From: Ruminococcus sp.
GTDB taxonomy: Bacteria > Bacillota > Clostridia > Oscillospirales > Ruminococcaceae
Reading direction: 5' to 3'
DNA: 56,126 bases
Assembly (NCBI GenBank): GCA_021199375.1
Contig: JAJQIB010000034.1
Location: 1 to 56,126 of the forward strand
Part shown: positions 15,154 to 23,487 of the stretch, one piece after another
Position numbering within the stretch: position 1 is the first letter of the stretch
How the letters are laid out: every line of letters starts with the position of its first letter
Position numbers and translations under genes: made by a program
Notes under the pieces: model-generated
Database searches by the model: none
Told to the model about the DNA's origin: nothing
The model's input: the letters and a program-made list of their open reading frames with translations, nothing else

Positions 15154-15906
15154 TTACCTTGTCTCCTTTTTGGTAACGTCCTTATATACACCGAGTGGAT
15201 AGTATGGAATCATCTGTTCACGAACAAATTCCATAGCCTTAACTGGTGTCATACCCCAGTTTGTAGGGCAGCTTGATAGCACCTCAATAATGGAAAGTCC
15301 GCGTCCATTAGCCTCGTTGTCGAATCCCTTTTTGATTGCTGCCTTAGCCTGACGAATATGTGCAGGTGAATCAACAGCAACACGCTCGGCAAGTGCCACA
15401 CCGTCAAGCTGTGACATGATTTCACAAACCCTAAGCGGATAGCCCGCAGTTTTTACGTCACGTCCGTAAGGTGTAGTTTGGGTAACCTGTCCCGGAAGTG
15501 TAGTCGGAGCCATCTGTCCGCCTGTCATTCCATAGGTGGTGTTATTTACAAAAACAATGACAATGTTTTCGCCACGTGTTCCACTGTGAATGGTTTCAGC
15601 TGTTCCAATTGCGGCAAGGTCACCATCACCCTGATAGGTGAATACATGAAGATTAGGATTTGCACGCTTAACACCTGTTGCAACAGCCGGAGCGCGTCCA
15701 TGTGGAGCCTCTATCATGTCACATGAAAAATAGTCATATGCCATAACGGCACAGCCTACAGGGCAAACGCCTACTGTTTCGCCCTCTATTCCGAGCTCGT
15801 CTATTACCTCAGCTACAAGTCTGTGGATGATTCCATGACCGCATCCGGGGCAGTAGTGAGTGGTTACATCAAGCAGAGCCTTTGGCTTTTCAAATATTAC
15901 GCTCAT
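15154..15906 (-). CDS. 2-oxoacid:ferredoxin oxidoreductase, beta subunit (TPP-binding)
   Basis: A 250-residue beta subunit. YCPGCGHGIIHRL near the N-terminus and the thiamine diphosphate/Mg motif GDGDLAAIGTAETIHSGTRG ending in VFVNNTTYGMTGGQ define the KorB/VorA-type family. The two cysteines of CPGC and those further on can ligate an Fe-S cluster. It forms the catalytic site together with alpha. The substrate could be 2-oxoglutarate or branched-chain 2-oxoacids; the sequence alone does not decide. The ATG at 15906 overlaps the alpha-subunit TAA by one base (TAATG). Confidence 0.92.
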   Translation of the reverse strand: MSVIFEKPKALLDVTTHYCPGCGHGIIHRLVAEVIDELGIEGETVGVCPVGCAVMAYDYFSCDMIEAPHGRAPAVATGVKRANPNLHVFTYQGDGDLAAIGTAETIHSGTRGENIVIVFVNNTTYGMTGGQMAPTTLPGQVTQTTPYGRDVKTAGYPLRVCEIMSQLDGVALAERVAVDSPAHIRQAKAAIKKGFDNEANGRGLSIIEVLSSCPTNWGMTPVKAMEFVREQMIPYYPLGVYKDVTKKETR

Positions 15907-16967
15907 TAGTTTAACCCTCCGTTCAGTTGCTCAATCTTTGCAAGAATTTCCTCAGGTGCAGGTACTACTCCGCCTGTTCTGCCGTAGAATTCAACGGGCA
16001 AAGTGCAGTTTGTTGAAAGCTTGACATCCTCAATCATCTGTCCCATCGAAAGTTCGGTATCTAGTATTATCTTTGCTCCCTTTGCAGCATCGGCAAGCTC
16101 CTGACGTGGGAAGGGATAAAGCGTAATCGGGCGGAAGAGTCCGACCTTAATTCCCTTTTGTCTTGCGTGATCTACTGCGGTTTTTGCAATTCTTGCCGTT
16201 GCGCCATATGCCGTTACTAAAATATCAGCGTCATCGCACATATATTTTTCGCATCTGCGCTCGTTTTGTTCTATTATTTTGTATTTTTCAAATCTTGCCT
16301 GAACCTTGCTTTCAAGTGTAGGAGCATCAAGATAGAGCGAGTTTACTATATTGTGCTCACGTTTGTTTTTGTGTCCGTTTGCTGCCCAATCATCCTTATT
16401 TACAAAGTCGGTCTTTTCATCGCTAAAGCTTACAGGCTCCATCATCTGACCTAAAAGTCCGTCTGCTAAAAGCATAGCAGGTATGCGGTATTTGTCCGCC
16501 AAATCGAAAGCAAGACCTACAAAATCAGCCATTTCCTGTACGCTGTTAGGAGCAAGCACTATTATATAAGCATCTCCGTGTCCCATTGCTCTTGTTGCCT
16601 GAAAATAATCTGCTTGTGAGGGCTGAATCGAGCCTAATCCGGGTCCACCTCTTTGGACGTTTACTATAACTGCCGGAAGGTCACAGCCTGCCATGTAGGA
16701 TACGCCTTCGGTTTTAAGCGATATTCCGGGAGAGGATGACGAGGTCATAGCTCTTATTCCTGTAGATGCTGCACCGAGGGTCATGTTTACTGCCGCAAGC
16801 TCAGATTCTGCCTGAAGAAAAACTCCTCCACGCTTTGGCATCTGCTTTGCCATATATGCAGAAAGCTCGGTTTGAGGGGTTATGGGATAACCAAAAAAGC
16901 ATTTACAGCCTGCTCTTATGGCTGCCTCACCGAGTGCTTCGTTGCCCTTCATTAGATATTTTTCCAC
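15906..16967 (-). CDS. 2-oxoacid:ferredoxin oxidoreductase, alpha subunit (KorA/VorB type)
   Basis: A 353-residue alpha subunit. MKGNEALGEAAIRAGCKCFFGYPITPQTE is a near-diagnostic start, followed by AESELAAVNMTLGAASTG and TSSSSPGISLKTEGVSYMAG. Many homologues are annotated 3-methyl-2-oxobutanoate dehydrogenase VorB. The open frame begins at GTG 16976, but AAGGAG ends only 1 nt before it, so I prefer GTG 16967, which has a 10-nt spacer and yields MEKYLMKGN. It follows the ferredoxin gene by 17 nt and overlaps beta at the stop. It probably links acyl-CoA metabolism to reduced ferredoxin. Confidence 0.9.
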   Translation of the reverse strand: MEKYLMKGNEALGEAAIRAGCKCFFGYPITPQTELSAYMAKQMPKRGGVFLQAESELAAVNMTLGAASTGIRAMTSSSSPGISLKTEGVSYMAGCDLPAVIVNVQRGGPGLGSIQPSQADYFQATRAMGHGDAYIIVLAPNSVQEMADFVGLAFDLADKYRIPAMLLADGLLGQMMEPVSFSDEKTDFVNKDDWAANGHKNKREHNIVNSLYLDAPTLESKVQARFEKYKIIEQNERRCEKYMCDDADILVTAYGATARIAKTAVDHARQKGIKVGLFRPITLYPFPRQELADAAKGAKIILDTELSMGQMIEDVKLSTNCTLPVEFYGRTGGVVPAPEEILAKIEQLNGGLN

Positions 16968-16984
16968 CGTTGTCACACTCCTTA

Positions 16985-17206
16985 TTATTCCTTGTTTACA
17001 TCCATCTTCTCAATAACAATAGCACAGTCGGGACACATAGTTGCACACATTGCACAGCTTATGCAGGCATTCTGATCGGTGCAGATTGCAGTGAAGTGAC
17101 CACGTGAGTTTCTGTGTTCAGTTTGAAGCTTGACGATTTTTTTTGGACATACCGAAACGCAAAGACCGCAGCCCTTACATCTTTCGGCAATTACATTCAT
17201 TTTCAT
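16985..17206 (-). CDS. 2x[4Fe-4S] ferredoxin, delta subunit of the oxidoreductase
   Basis: A 73-residue ferredoxin with two cluster motifs, CKGCGLCVSVCP (about residues 10-21) and CISCAMCATMCP (about 47-58). It carries electrons from the thiamine centre to free ferredoxin. ATG 17206 is chosen because AAGGAG stands 8 nt upstream and the start overlaps the upstream stop as TAATG; the longer frame would add 7 residues. Order in the operon is NTPase, ferredoxin, alpha, beta, gamma, YolD. Confidence 0.92.
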   Translation of the reverse strand: MKMNVIAERCKGCGLCVSVCPKKIVKLQTEHRNSRGHFTAICTDQNACISCAMCATMCPDCAIVIEKMDVNKE

Positions 17207-17874
17207 TAGCGCATCTCCTTTTCCCAAATAGGTTTAACAAATACATCGCACAAAAAAGCTTTAGGGCAATACAAATTTAGCGACCTTTGTATTGCAGTTG
17301 CAAAAAGCGAAAGTCCGGTAAGCTTACATAGCTCATCTGCGTATGATATACTATCTTCAACATTCTCAGCTGTAGTAATTTTGCCGAGATTTGAGTTATT
17401 TACAATGCCTGTAGCCTTAAGCCTTGAGGCAGCTTCGATCTCACGCAAAAGCTCTGCTGACTCGTTAGGTGATTCAGTAAGCTTGCGGTACATATTTACC
17501 ACATAAAGCATCTCAAGGTCTTTAGATTTCTCCATCAAGGTATCTGCATACACGCCTAAGGCAGTAGCACCTGAGTCATCTCCGCCCACATCTATTATAA
17601 GGTAGTCATTTTCATCAAGAAGGGCAGACATGTCAAAGTTAAGTGCTGGAATATCGAGGTTAGTGTTTGCAAATTCCGGAGCGGCAAGCGTTATATTTTT
17701 ATCCTCAAGCATTGCCTTAAAATCCGCAGTACGAAAGTACGGATTTACAATGTCAAGATCACACACGGTAATTTTGCAGTCTGGCTGCTTTTGCTTCAAG
17801 CTAAGCGCCAGATTTACCGAAAAATTAGTCTTGCCCGAACCATAATGCCCGGTTATCACATAAGCCTTTGCCAT
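17206..17874 (-). CDS. P-loop NTPase of the CobQ/MinD/ParA type heading the oxidoreductase operon
   Basis: A 222-residue SIMIBI-class nucleotide-binding protein. Walker A is ITGHYGSGKTNFS (residues 7-19), a switch-like CDLDIVNPYFRT follows at about 38-49, and LIIDVGGDDSG serves as Walker B. Members of this class include ParA/MinD ATPases and Fe-S or metal-centre assembly NTPases such as CooC. No cysteine pair for Fe-S scaffolding is evident. It is translationally coupled to the ferredoxin gene, which suggests a role in maturation or assembly of the oxidoreductase; that is inference. A consensus promoter stands 44 nt upstream of ATG 17874. Confidence 0.8.
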   Translation of the reverse strand: MAKAYVITGHYGSGKTNFSVNLALSLKQKQPDCKITVCDLDIVNPYFRTADFKAMLEDKNITLAAPEFANTNLDIPALNFDMSALLDENDYLIIDVGGDDSGATALGVYADTLMEKSKDLEMLYVVNMYRKLTESPNESAELLREIEAASRLKATGIVNNSNLGKITTAENVEDSISYADELCKLTGLSLFATAIQRSLNLYCPKAFLCDVFVKPIWEKEMR

Positions 17875-17917
17875 ATTTTAAACATATCTCCATACAATTA
17901 ATATTTCTGATAGTTTA

Positions 17918-17946
17918 ATTATAAATCTGACCATTATAAAAGTCAA
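17918..17946 (-). promoter_or_regulatory. Promoter of the 2-oxoacid oxidoreductase operon
   Basis: On minus, TTGACT (17941-17946), 17 bp, TATAAT (17918-17923). It drives six tightly packed genes down to 14194. Confidence 0.8.
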
Positions 17947-18039
17947 TTACCAAAAATGCAATTTTGTCTATAAAAAATATTTCTTTTTCGACAGATTGCC
18001 GCTTTTGTGTAAAAGAAGGGGGGACAGATCTTGACATAC

Positions 18040-18080
18040 TACAAAAAATAGCGCAGCAGCTTTTTGCTGCCACGCTATAT
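18040..18080 (-). terminator. Terminator of the EAL gene
   Basis: ATAGCG-CAGCA (18048-18058) pairs with TGCTG-(CA)-CGCTAT (about 18065-18078), followed on the minus strand by TTTTTTG. It lies about 50 nt after the stop at 18130. Confidence 0.75.
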
Positions 18081-18129
18081 GAAAATTTTTTGTGAGAAGG
18101 CTGCTCTCCTTCACGCTTATCACAATCTC

Positions 18130-20580
18130 TTACAAATACTTGCTGTCAAACTCCGGAACGGGAATTGCTTTGTCAAAAAGCCAACCCTGAGCCATTGTGT
18201 AGCCGCTTTCGAGCAGAATCTGAGCCTGCTCTTCGGTTTCTACGCCTTCAAATATTATCTGCTTTCGGGTTGAATTTATCAGTCCGCAGATTTGATTTAT
18301 GTAATCTCTTGAACGCTCGTTGGTGTCAATGTTATCAATGAACACCTTGTCAACCTTAACTATATCAACCGGAGCATCAATCAGTACGCTTAGCGATGAG
18401 TAGCCTGTTCCAAAGTCGTCAATGTCTACTTTAAATCCCTGCTCTCTTAGCTTGCGCATGTTGGCAAACAGATTTTTGACATCCTGCGTAAAGCAGCTTT
18501 CGGTGACCTCTATTTCTATCAAGCTCTTGTCGACGCCATATTCATTAGCCAGCTCGACAATTTTCTCTACAAATTTTGGGTTGTTGTTGTGCTTGCGTGA
18601 GAAGTTCACTGAAATCGGCAATAGCTTTTTGCCTTCATTTTGCCATTTTGACAGGCATTTGAGCACCTGCTCGTAGATGCACATATCGACCTGTGTGATG
18701 TAGCCTACATTTTCAAGTACATCTATAAATTCATACGGCATTTTGTAGCTGCCGTCAGGATTGCGCCAGCGTGACAGAGCCTCAGCGCCGATTATCTCAC
18801 GAGTGTCAAGGTCAAATTTTGGCTGTAGGAACAGCTCAATCTGTCCGTTGTTTATCGCACTTTGAACCTCGCTTGCAATTGTCTGGTCGTGACTGCGGCG
18901 TGCTCTCATTCTGTCGGTATAAACACCGCTCGGTATATCACTTGAGCCTTTGACACTGCGCCTTGCAAGGTTTGCATTGTCTATAGCTACTGTAATGTCG
19001 TCATCTGCGCTTCTTAAAAAGTATAGACCACAGGAAATTTGTATATTGCTGAGCGGATATTTTTCCTTTTGAATGGAAGTAAATCTGTCATTTCGCTTGC
19101 CAATTTCTCTGATAAGTGTTTCGCGATCCTTTGCGTGATAAAGTGAAACAAAATAGTCAGAGTAAATTCGGCAGCCCACAACTCCTATACCACAGGCTCT
19201 TATTATATCAGCAAAGTCGACAAGCATCTTGTCGCCTGCTTCGTATCCGAAATTCTCATTAACGTATGAAAAATCGTTGATATCCGAATATCCTATTGCA
19301 AAGCATTCATCGTCGGTATACATTTCCTTGAGTGCTTCGGCAGCAGCCTTTTTAAATGCATTTCGGTTGTAAAGACCTGTTACGGGATCGGTTTTTGAAA
19401 GCCTTTCTATTTCTTTACGGTCGTCTGCGATCTTAGATTTCATCACCTTTACATGGTCGATGCAGTATACCATACCGTAAACGCTGCTGACATTGTCACC
19501 CTCATCTGCAACACTTGTGTAGATGAGTCGGTACCACTTGTAGTCGTTATCAAATTCCTTAGTGCGATAGTCAAGGGTTCCGTTAATCGGTGACTCAAGA
19601 GCAGTCTGCCAGGTCATCATGTATACGTTTAAATCGTCAGGATGAATGTAGTCTTCAAAGGGCTTACCCTCAAGATAGTTTTTGCAGGCAGATTTGCCTC
19701 CATTTAATCTGTAGCGGTCGGTTGTAATTGAAAAAATATCACGGTCTGCATCATAGTCAAAGAACATCTCTTCGGTGTTTTCTGATACCATTTTAAAGCA
19801 GAGATTCTGCTTTTCAAGCTTGCGCTCATTGTGCTTAGCATCAGTTATATCAGATGCTGTACAGTAAACTGCAGCTCCGCCATATGAATCGTTTTCAAAG
19901 AGACGACCAATAAAGTGTATCCAGTGGTGCTTTTCGTCAATATGTATTCTTATATCACGATCAAATGAGCTGCCGTTTTCTAGGCATCTTATCATGTCGC
20001 TTGTAAGCTTTTTGTAGTCGTTTTCAGACAGCACATGCTTTAGCTCGCAGCTACCGTCTTTACTCATACCCATTACGTTATAGTATTGCTCACTTGCCTT
20101 TAACAGCTTAGGCTCGCCGTTTTCTATCTTGTAAACTGCAATTTCACCCGGCACTATATCTATAAGCGTTTCGATTTCTCTTTTTGATTCTAGGTTTTCA
20201 CGTTTAAGCTTTGCCTTATCGCTGATGCTGCATATTGTGATTTCTGCTAAGGTGTCGCTCTCATCACTTTTCATTTGCTGACCTATGCAGATGATATCGA
20301 TTTTGCTTCCGTCTGAACACAAAAGTCTATGCTCTAGTGTGCCTCCTCCGACAACAGCTATTTGAGTTAGCTGCTCCATATAAGCGTCATAATCCTCAGG
20401 AGGAACAAGACTAAAAAATGTTATATCACCGTTTTCAAGCTGTTCGGGTGTATAGCCCGTCATTGAAAGAAAGCCGTCATTAAAAGATACAATTTTGCCA
20501 TCCTGTGAAAAATCTACAACATATCTTCCACAAGGTACTTTCTTCACTTCATCTTTCTTGTTAAGACTGGTGCTTGCCAT
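18130..20580 (-). CDS. PAS-GGDEF-EAL protein, probable c-di-GMP phosphodiesterase
   Basis: An 816-residue soluble protein. Three PAS-like sensor domains (about residues 15-120, 135-250 and 255-375) precede a GGDEF domain (about 395-540, DPVTGLYNRNAF) and an EAL domain (about 560-812). The GGDEF active motif is degenerate: CRIYSDYF stands where RxGGDEF is expected, so cyclase activity should be lost. The EAL domain keeps its catalytic set: EALSRW, SVNFS, EVTES, DIDDFGTG, VKVDK, FEGVETEEQ and QGWLF. It should hydrolyse cyclic di-GMP to pGpG, with PAS and perhaps GTP binding as input. No transmembrane segment or signal peptide is seen. It is monocistronic with its own promoter and terminator. 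Confidence 0.9.
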   Translation of the reverse strand: MASTSLNKKDEVKKVPCGRYVVDFSQDGKIVSFNDGFLSMTGYTPEQLENGDITFFSLVPPEDYDAYMEQLTQIAVVGGGTLEHRLLCSDGSKIDIICIGQQMKSDESDTLAEITICSISDKAKLKRENLESKREIETLIDIVPGEIAVYKIENGEPKLLKASEQYYNVMGMSKDGSCELKHVLSENDYKKLTSDMIRCLENGSSFDRDIRIHIDEKHHWIHFIGRLFENDSYGGAAVYCTASDITDAKHNERKLEKQNLCFKMVSENTEEMFFDYDADRDIFSITTDRYRLNGGKSACKNYLEGKPFEDYIHPDDLNVYMMTWQTALESPINGTLDYRTKEFDNDYKWYRLIYTSVADEGDNVSSVYGMVYCIDHVKVMKSKIADDRKEIERLSKTDPVTGLYNRNAFKKAAAEALKEMYTDDECFAIGYSDINDFSYVNENFGYEAGDKMLVDFADIIRACGIGVVGCRIYSDYFVSLYHAKDRETLIREIGKRNDRFTSIQKEKYPLSNIQISCGLYFLRSADDDITVAIDNANLARRSVKGSSDIPSGVYTDRMRARRSHDQTIASEVQSAINNGQIELFLQPKFDLDTREIIGAEALSRWRNPDGSYKMPYEFIDVLENVGYITQVDMCIYEQVLKCLSKWQNEGKKLLPISVNFSRKHNNNPKFVEKIVELANEYGVDKSLIEIEVTESCFTQDVKNLFANMRKLREQGFKVDIDDFGTGYSSLSVLIDAPVDIVKVDKVFIDNIDTNERSRDYINQICGLINSTRKQIIFEGVETEEQAQILLESGYTMAQGWLFDKAIPVPEFDSKYL

Positions 20581-20668
20581 CTTCCGCTCTCCTCTCTTTT
20601 CCGAAACACGGCATAAAATAGATTTCTGGTATATTAGCTATCAAAAAAGCACATACCTACCTAATTAT

Positions 20669-20697
20669 ATTATACAACATCTTTATTATTTTTGCAA
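20669..20697 (-). promoter_or_regulatory. Promoter of the EAL gene
   Basis: On minus, TTGCAA (20692-20697), 17 bp, TATAAT (20669-20674), about 90 nt before the ATG at 20580. Confidence 0.7.
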
Positions 20698-20710
20698 GAG
20701 CAAAAGCTCA

Positions 20711-20753
20711 TTTTCGTGAATTTGACTAAAATAATCGTTAAAATGCACGAAAA
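20711..20753 (-). terminator. Possible terminator of the GH51-YfhO operon
   Basis: TTTTCGTG (20711-20718) and CACGAAAA (20746-20753) are perfect 8-bp arms 27 nt apart, just past the YfhO stop. The U tract is poor, so the assignment is tentative. Confidence 0.35.
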
Positions 20754-20769
20754 AATGAATATTTTTCTG

Positions 20770-23466
20770 TTAATCCTTCCAAAAGATGATATTTATGAGA
20801 AATGGAATTATATATATAAGGAGAAATACAGCGGTTCCCATAGCTGCGAGAGCTATTTTTGAAGCCTTGTTGATTTTGACAAGCACACGCTCGTTTTTGC
20901 GTCTATGACATATTGCCGCATAAGCTGCGAATGATATGACTCCGCATACGCTTATCACAGCTCCTACAACAAAACCGCTTGGCAAAAAGCTTATCCTTAT
21001 GTCACATTCGCCCTGTGGCAGCTCAAAGGTTATAAATCCTGAGAGTGTTTTGCTGTATTCTGTTTTTTCTCCGTTTACCTCTATGGTGAATCCGCTGTCA
21101 TATGGCACCATAAGCAGCACCTCGCATTCATCAGCTGTTGTTATGCTGCCCTCAAGTCCATTTTTCACTTCATTCAAATCTATTGTTTTAGCCGAATTGC
21201 AGCTTTCCTCGAGCAGATCGAGGTCGATTGAGAATACTCCGAATGATGCACACTCTACGTCCTTTAGTGCAGCTACCTCAATAATCACTCTCTCGTCTTC
21301 AAACTCGCCCAAATCAAGAACTCCATTTTCCTTTGAATAGGGGTAGCTTGAGCATATGCTTTGTCCGTTTACAGTTACAGAAAAGCTGTTATAAATAGGT
21401 TCAGAAAGATTATTAGTAAGCTCGTCAAAGCAGTCAAAGTATAGCTCTTGTTTTCCTGTAACATCAATGCGATAGATAAGCCGTTCGCCATCATCTACAA
21501 CAAAATCAGAGTCTTTAATATCATACTCGCCTTCGCTGGGCTCATACTCTGAAACGATTTTTTCGTCACTGTCAAAGACGCTTTCAAAGACATATTGCTG
21601 AACCTCAGCACGTGTGAGATCCTCCGGAATTTCCTCCTCTAAAAGTCCGCTTGTCAAAATACCAAGTCCAAGCTTGTTGTCTAGCTCATTTATATAGTAG
21701 TCCTTGTATTGATAAATAGTAGAGTCGGATGCTTCATCAGCTTGTGCTATCTCGTAGCCTATGCTTAGTATTGCGTCTGTTAGAGCTGTTCCGCCGCAGG
21801 TGCCCACTTCCATCCATACTGATGTGTAGCCTAAACGCTTCATTGTGAACATATAGTCCTCGTCGTTGAGAGATGTATAGTGACCTATCGAGTTATAGCC
21901 AAATGCGCCTATCATATTGTAGTCGAAGATTTTGGCATTTGTCTTTACACGGTAAAAGCTGTCGTCATCTATTTTGTCCGCAAGCGCAAAAACCTCACGC
22001 TGAAGGGTGTAGGTTGCCTCGTTTTCCTCTGCGGATGTTGTCATGTAGATTCTTATGTTGCAAACTGCCTCAATAACCGCTACAGTACAAATTATGGTGA
22101 GGAAAAAGCCCTTGAAAATCCAGCCCTTTAGATAGAGGAAATAGATAAGCGCACATACACAAAGTCCAATTATGAGCAGTCGGCAAAGCGATTTAAATGA
22201 GCCTTCACTTCCACCGAGAGTTTGTGTGTAGGTTGAAAGACTATCTATATCCTCGTCTACAAGCCTTAGCGCACAAAGGGTGAAAAGAAACAGTGCTGCA
22301 ATACAAAGGCATACGCTAAAAAAGTATTTTTTTAGATTGCCCTGATATGCACTTTTTTCATTAAGAGCATATGCTGCTAGGATTAAAAGCGCAAAGGTCG
22401 TTATAAATGCATAGCGTGCGGGAAACGCCATATAGCTTCCGGTGTGCCACATCTTATTTATCGGTTCAATTATAAGTGGTATGCACAAAAGTATGCTCAT
22501 ATACAGCCATATTTTGTGAGCTGTGGTTTTTTTGATGTATTTAGAAAAGGCACCGGCTCCGGCAAGCAGCAAAAGCACGGAGCTGCACATTATGACGGGC
22601 AGCACGGTATCATAATCGGTTACAAGATCACATTCACGCAGGCTGTCTAAAAGTGAGGTTTTTCTGCCTGATGTAAGATATTGTAAAAAGCATGGAAGCC
22701 AAACTATCGCCGAAAGCATAGCGGCTATTACAGAGCCTATGATGAATTTGCGGCAGACAGCACCGCTATGCTCATCCTTGGTCTTGAGGCTAATAAATGC
22801 ATATATACCGCTTATAAGCAGTACAAAAATCACCACCATGTATCCAATATAGTAGTGAACGATAATCATTAGCGCCATTACAATCGAATACATGAGCGGA
22901 CTTTTGGTTCTGTTAAGTCGTTCTAGGGAAATAAGCAGCAGCGGAAATAGGTACATCATGTCAAGCCATATGATGTTTTGATAAAAAAGCATGACATATC
23001 CGCATAATGCATATAGAAATCCAAGCAGGCTTGCAGCGGCAATTCCGAGATGCTCGTGGTGCTCGCTGCGGGAAAAATAAAGGCTTGCCGAAGCGGCACA
23101 GGTGCAGCTTTTCATTATAACAAGGATATTGACAAAAAGCAGCATATCAGACTTGTCAACAAGCTTTACCAAAAAGGTGAATGGGGATGCGAGAAAGAAA
23201 AAGAACACACCCCAAAAATTCATGCCACTGGCATTTTTAAAGCTTAATAGCATTCCGGATTTTGAGTCGAGTATATCCTTAAATTGACATAGAAGAGGAA
23301 CCACCTGTTGATTCATGTCCGACCAAGCTACTGTTCTTTCACCAAATGGAAAGAGCTCTGTAGCGTTAAAAACAGCAAGAAGCACTAGTGCTACTGCGAT
23401 TGGTGAAATGATCACAGGCGAATATCTTTTTACCCATTCTCCCCTTTTTCCTGTCTTTTCCTTCAA
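20770..23466 (-). CDS. YfhO-family polytopic membrane protein
   Basis: An 898-residue protein with about 12-14 hydrophobic helices, a large external region (about residues 480-850) and a final helix. The N-terminal part (FGERTVAWSDMNQQVVPLL and SFKNASGMNFWG) is typical of the YfhO family, multi-pass GT-C-like proteins linked in Bacillus to glycosylation of teichoic acid or lipid-linked sugars. It starts at TTG 23466, with AGGT about 6-10 nt upstream; the start is less certain than most. It lies 21 nt after the GH42 gene and ends the operon. Whether it modifies wall polymers in step with the glycosidases cannot be told. Confidence 0.85.
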   Translation of the reverse strand: MKEKTGKRGEWVKRYSPVIISPIAVALVLLAVFNATELFPFGERTVAWSDMNQQVVPLLCQFKDILDSKSGMLLSFKNASGMNFWGVFFFFLASPFTFLVKLVDKSDMLLFVNILVIMKSCTCAASASLYFSRSEHHEHLGIAAASLLGFLYALCGYVMLFYQNIIWLDMMYLFPLLLISLERLNRTKSPLMYSIVMALMIIVHYYIGYMVVIFVLLISGIYAFISLKTKDEHSGAVCRKFIIGSVIAAMLSAIVWLPCFLQYLTSGRKTSLLDSLRECDLVTDYDTVLPVIMCSSVLLLLAGAGAFSKYIKKTTAHKIWLYMSILLCIPLIIEPINKMWHTGSYMAFPARYAFITTFALLILAAYALNEKSAYQGNLKKYFFSVCLCIAALFLFTLCALRLVDEDIDSLSTYTQTLGGSEGSFKSLCRLLIIGLCVCALIYFLYLKGWIFKGFFLTIICTVAVIEAVCNIRIYMTTSAEENEATYTLQREVFALADKIDDDSFYRVKTNAKIFDYNMIGAFGYNSIGHYTSLNDEDYMFTMKRLGYTSVWMEVGTCGGTALTDAILSIGYEIAQADEASDSTIYQYKDYYINELDNKLGLGILTSGLLEEEIPEDLTRAEVQQYVFESVFDSDEKIVSEYEPSEGEYDIKDSDFVVDDGERLIYRIDVTGKQELYFDCFDELTNNLSEPIYNSFSVTVNGQSICSSYPYSKENGVLDLGEFEDERVIIEVAALKDVECASFGVFSIDLDLLEESCNSAKTIDLNEVKNGLEGSITTADECEVLLMVPYDSGFTIEVNGEKTEYSKTLSGFITFELPQGECDIRISFLPSGFVVGAVISVCGVISFAAYAAICHRRKNERVLVKINKASKIALAAMGTAVFLLIYIIPFLINIIFWKD

Positions 23467-23487
23467 TCCTTAACCTGCCTTTCGGGT

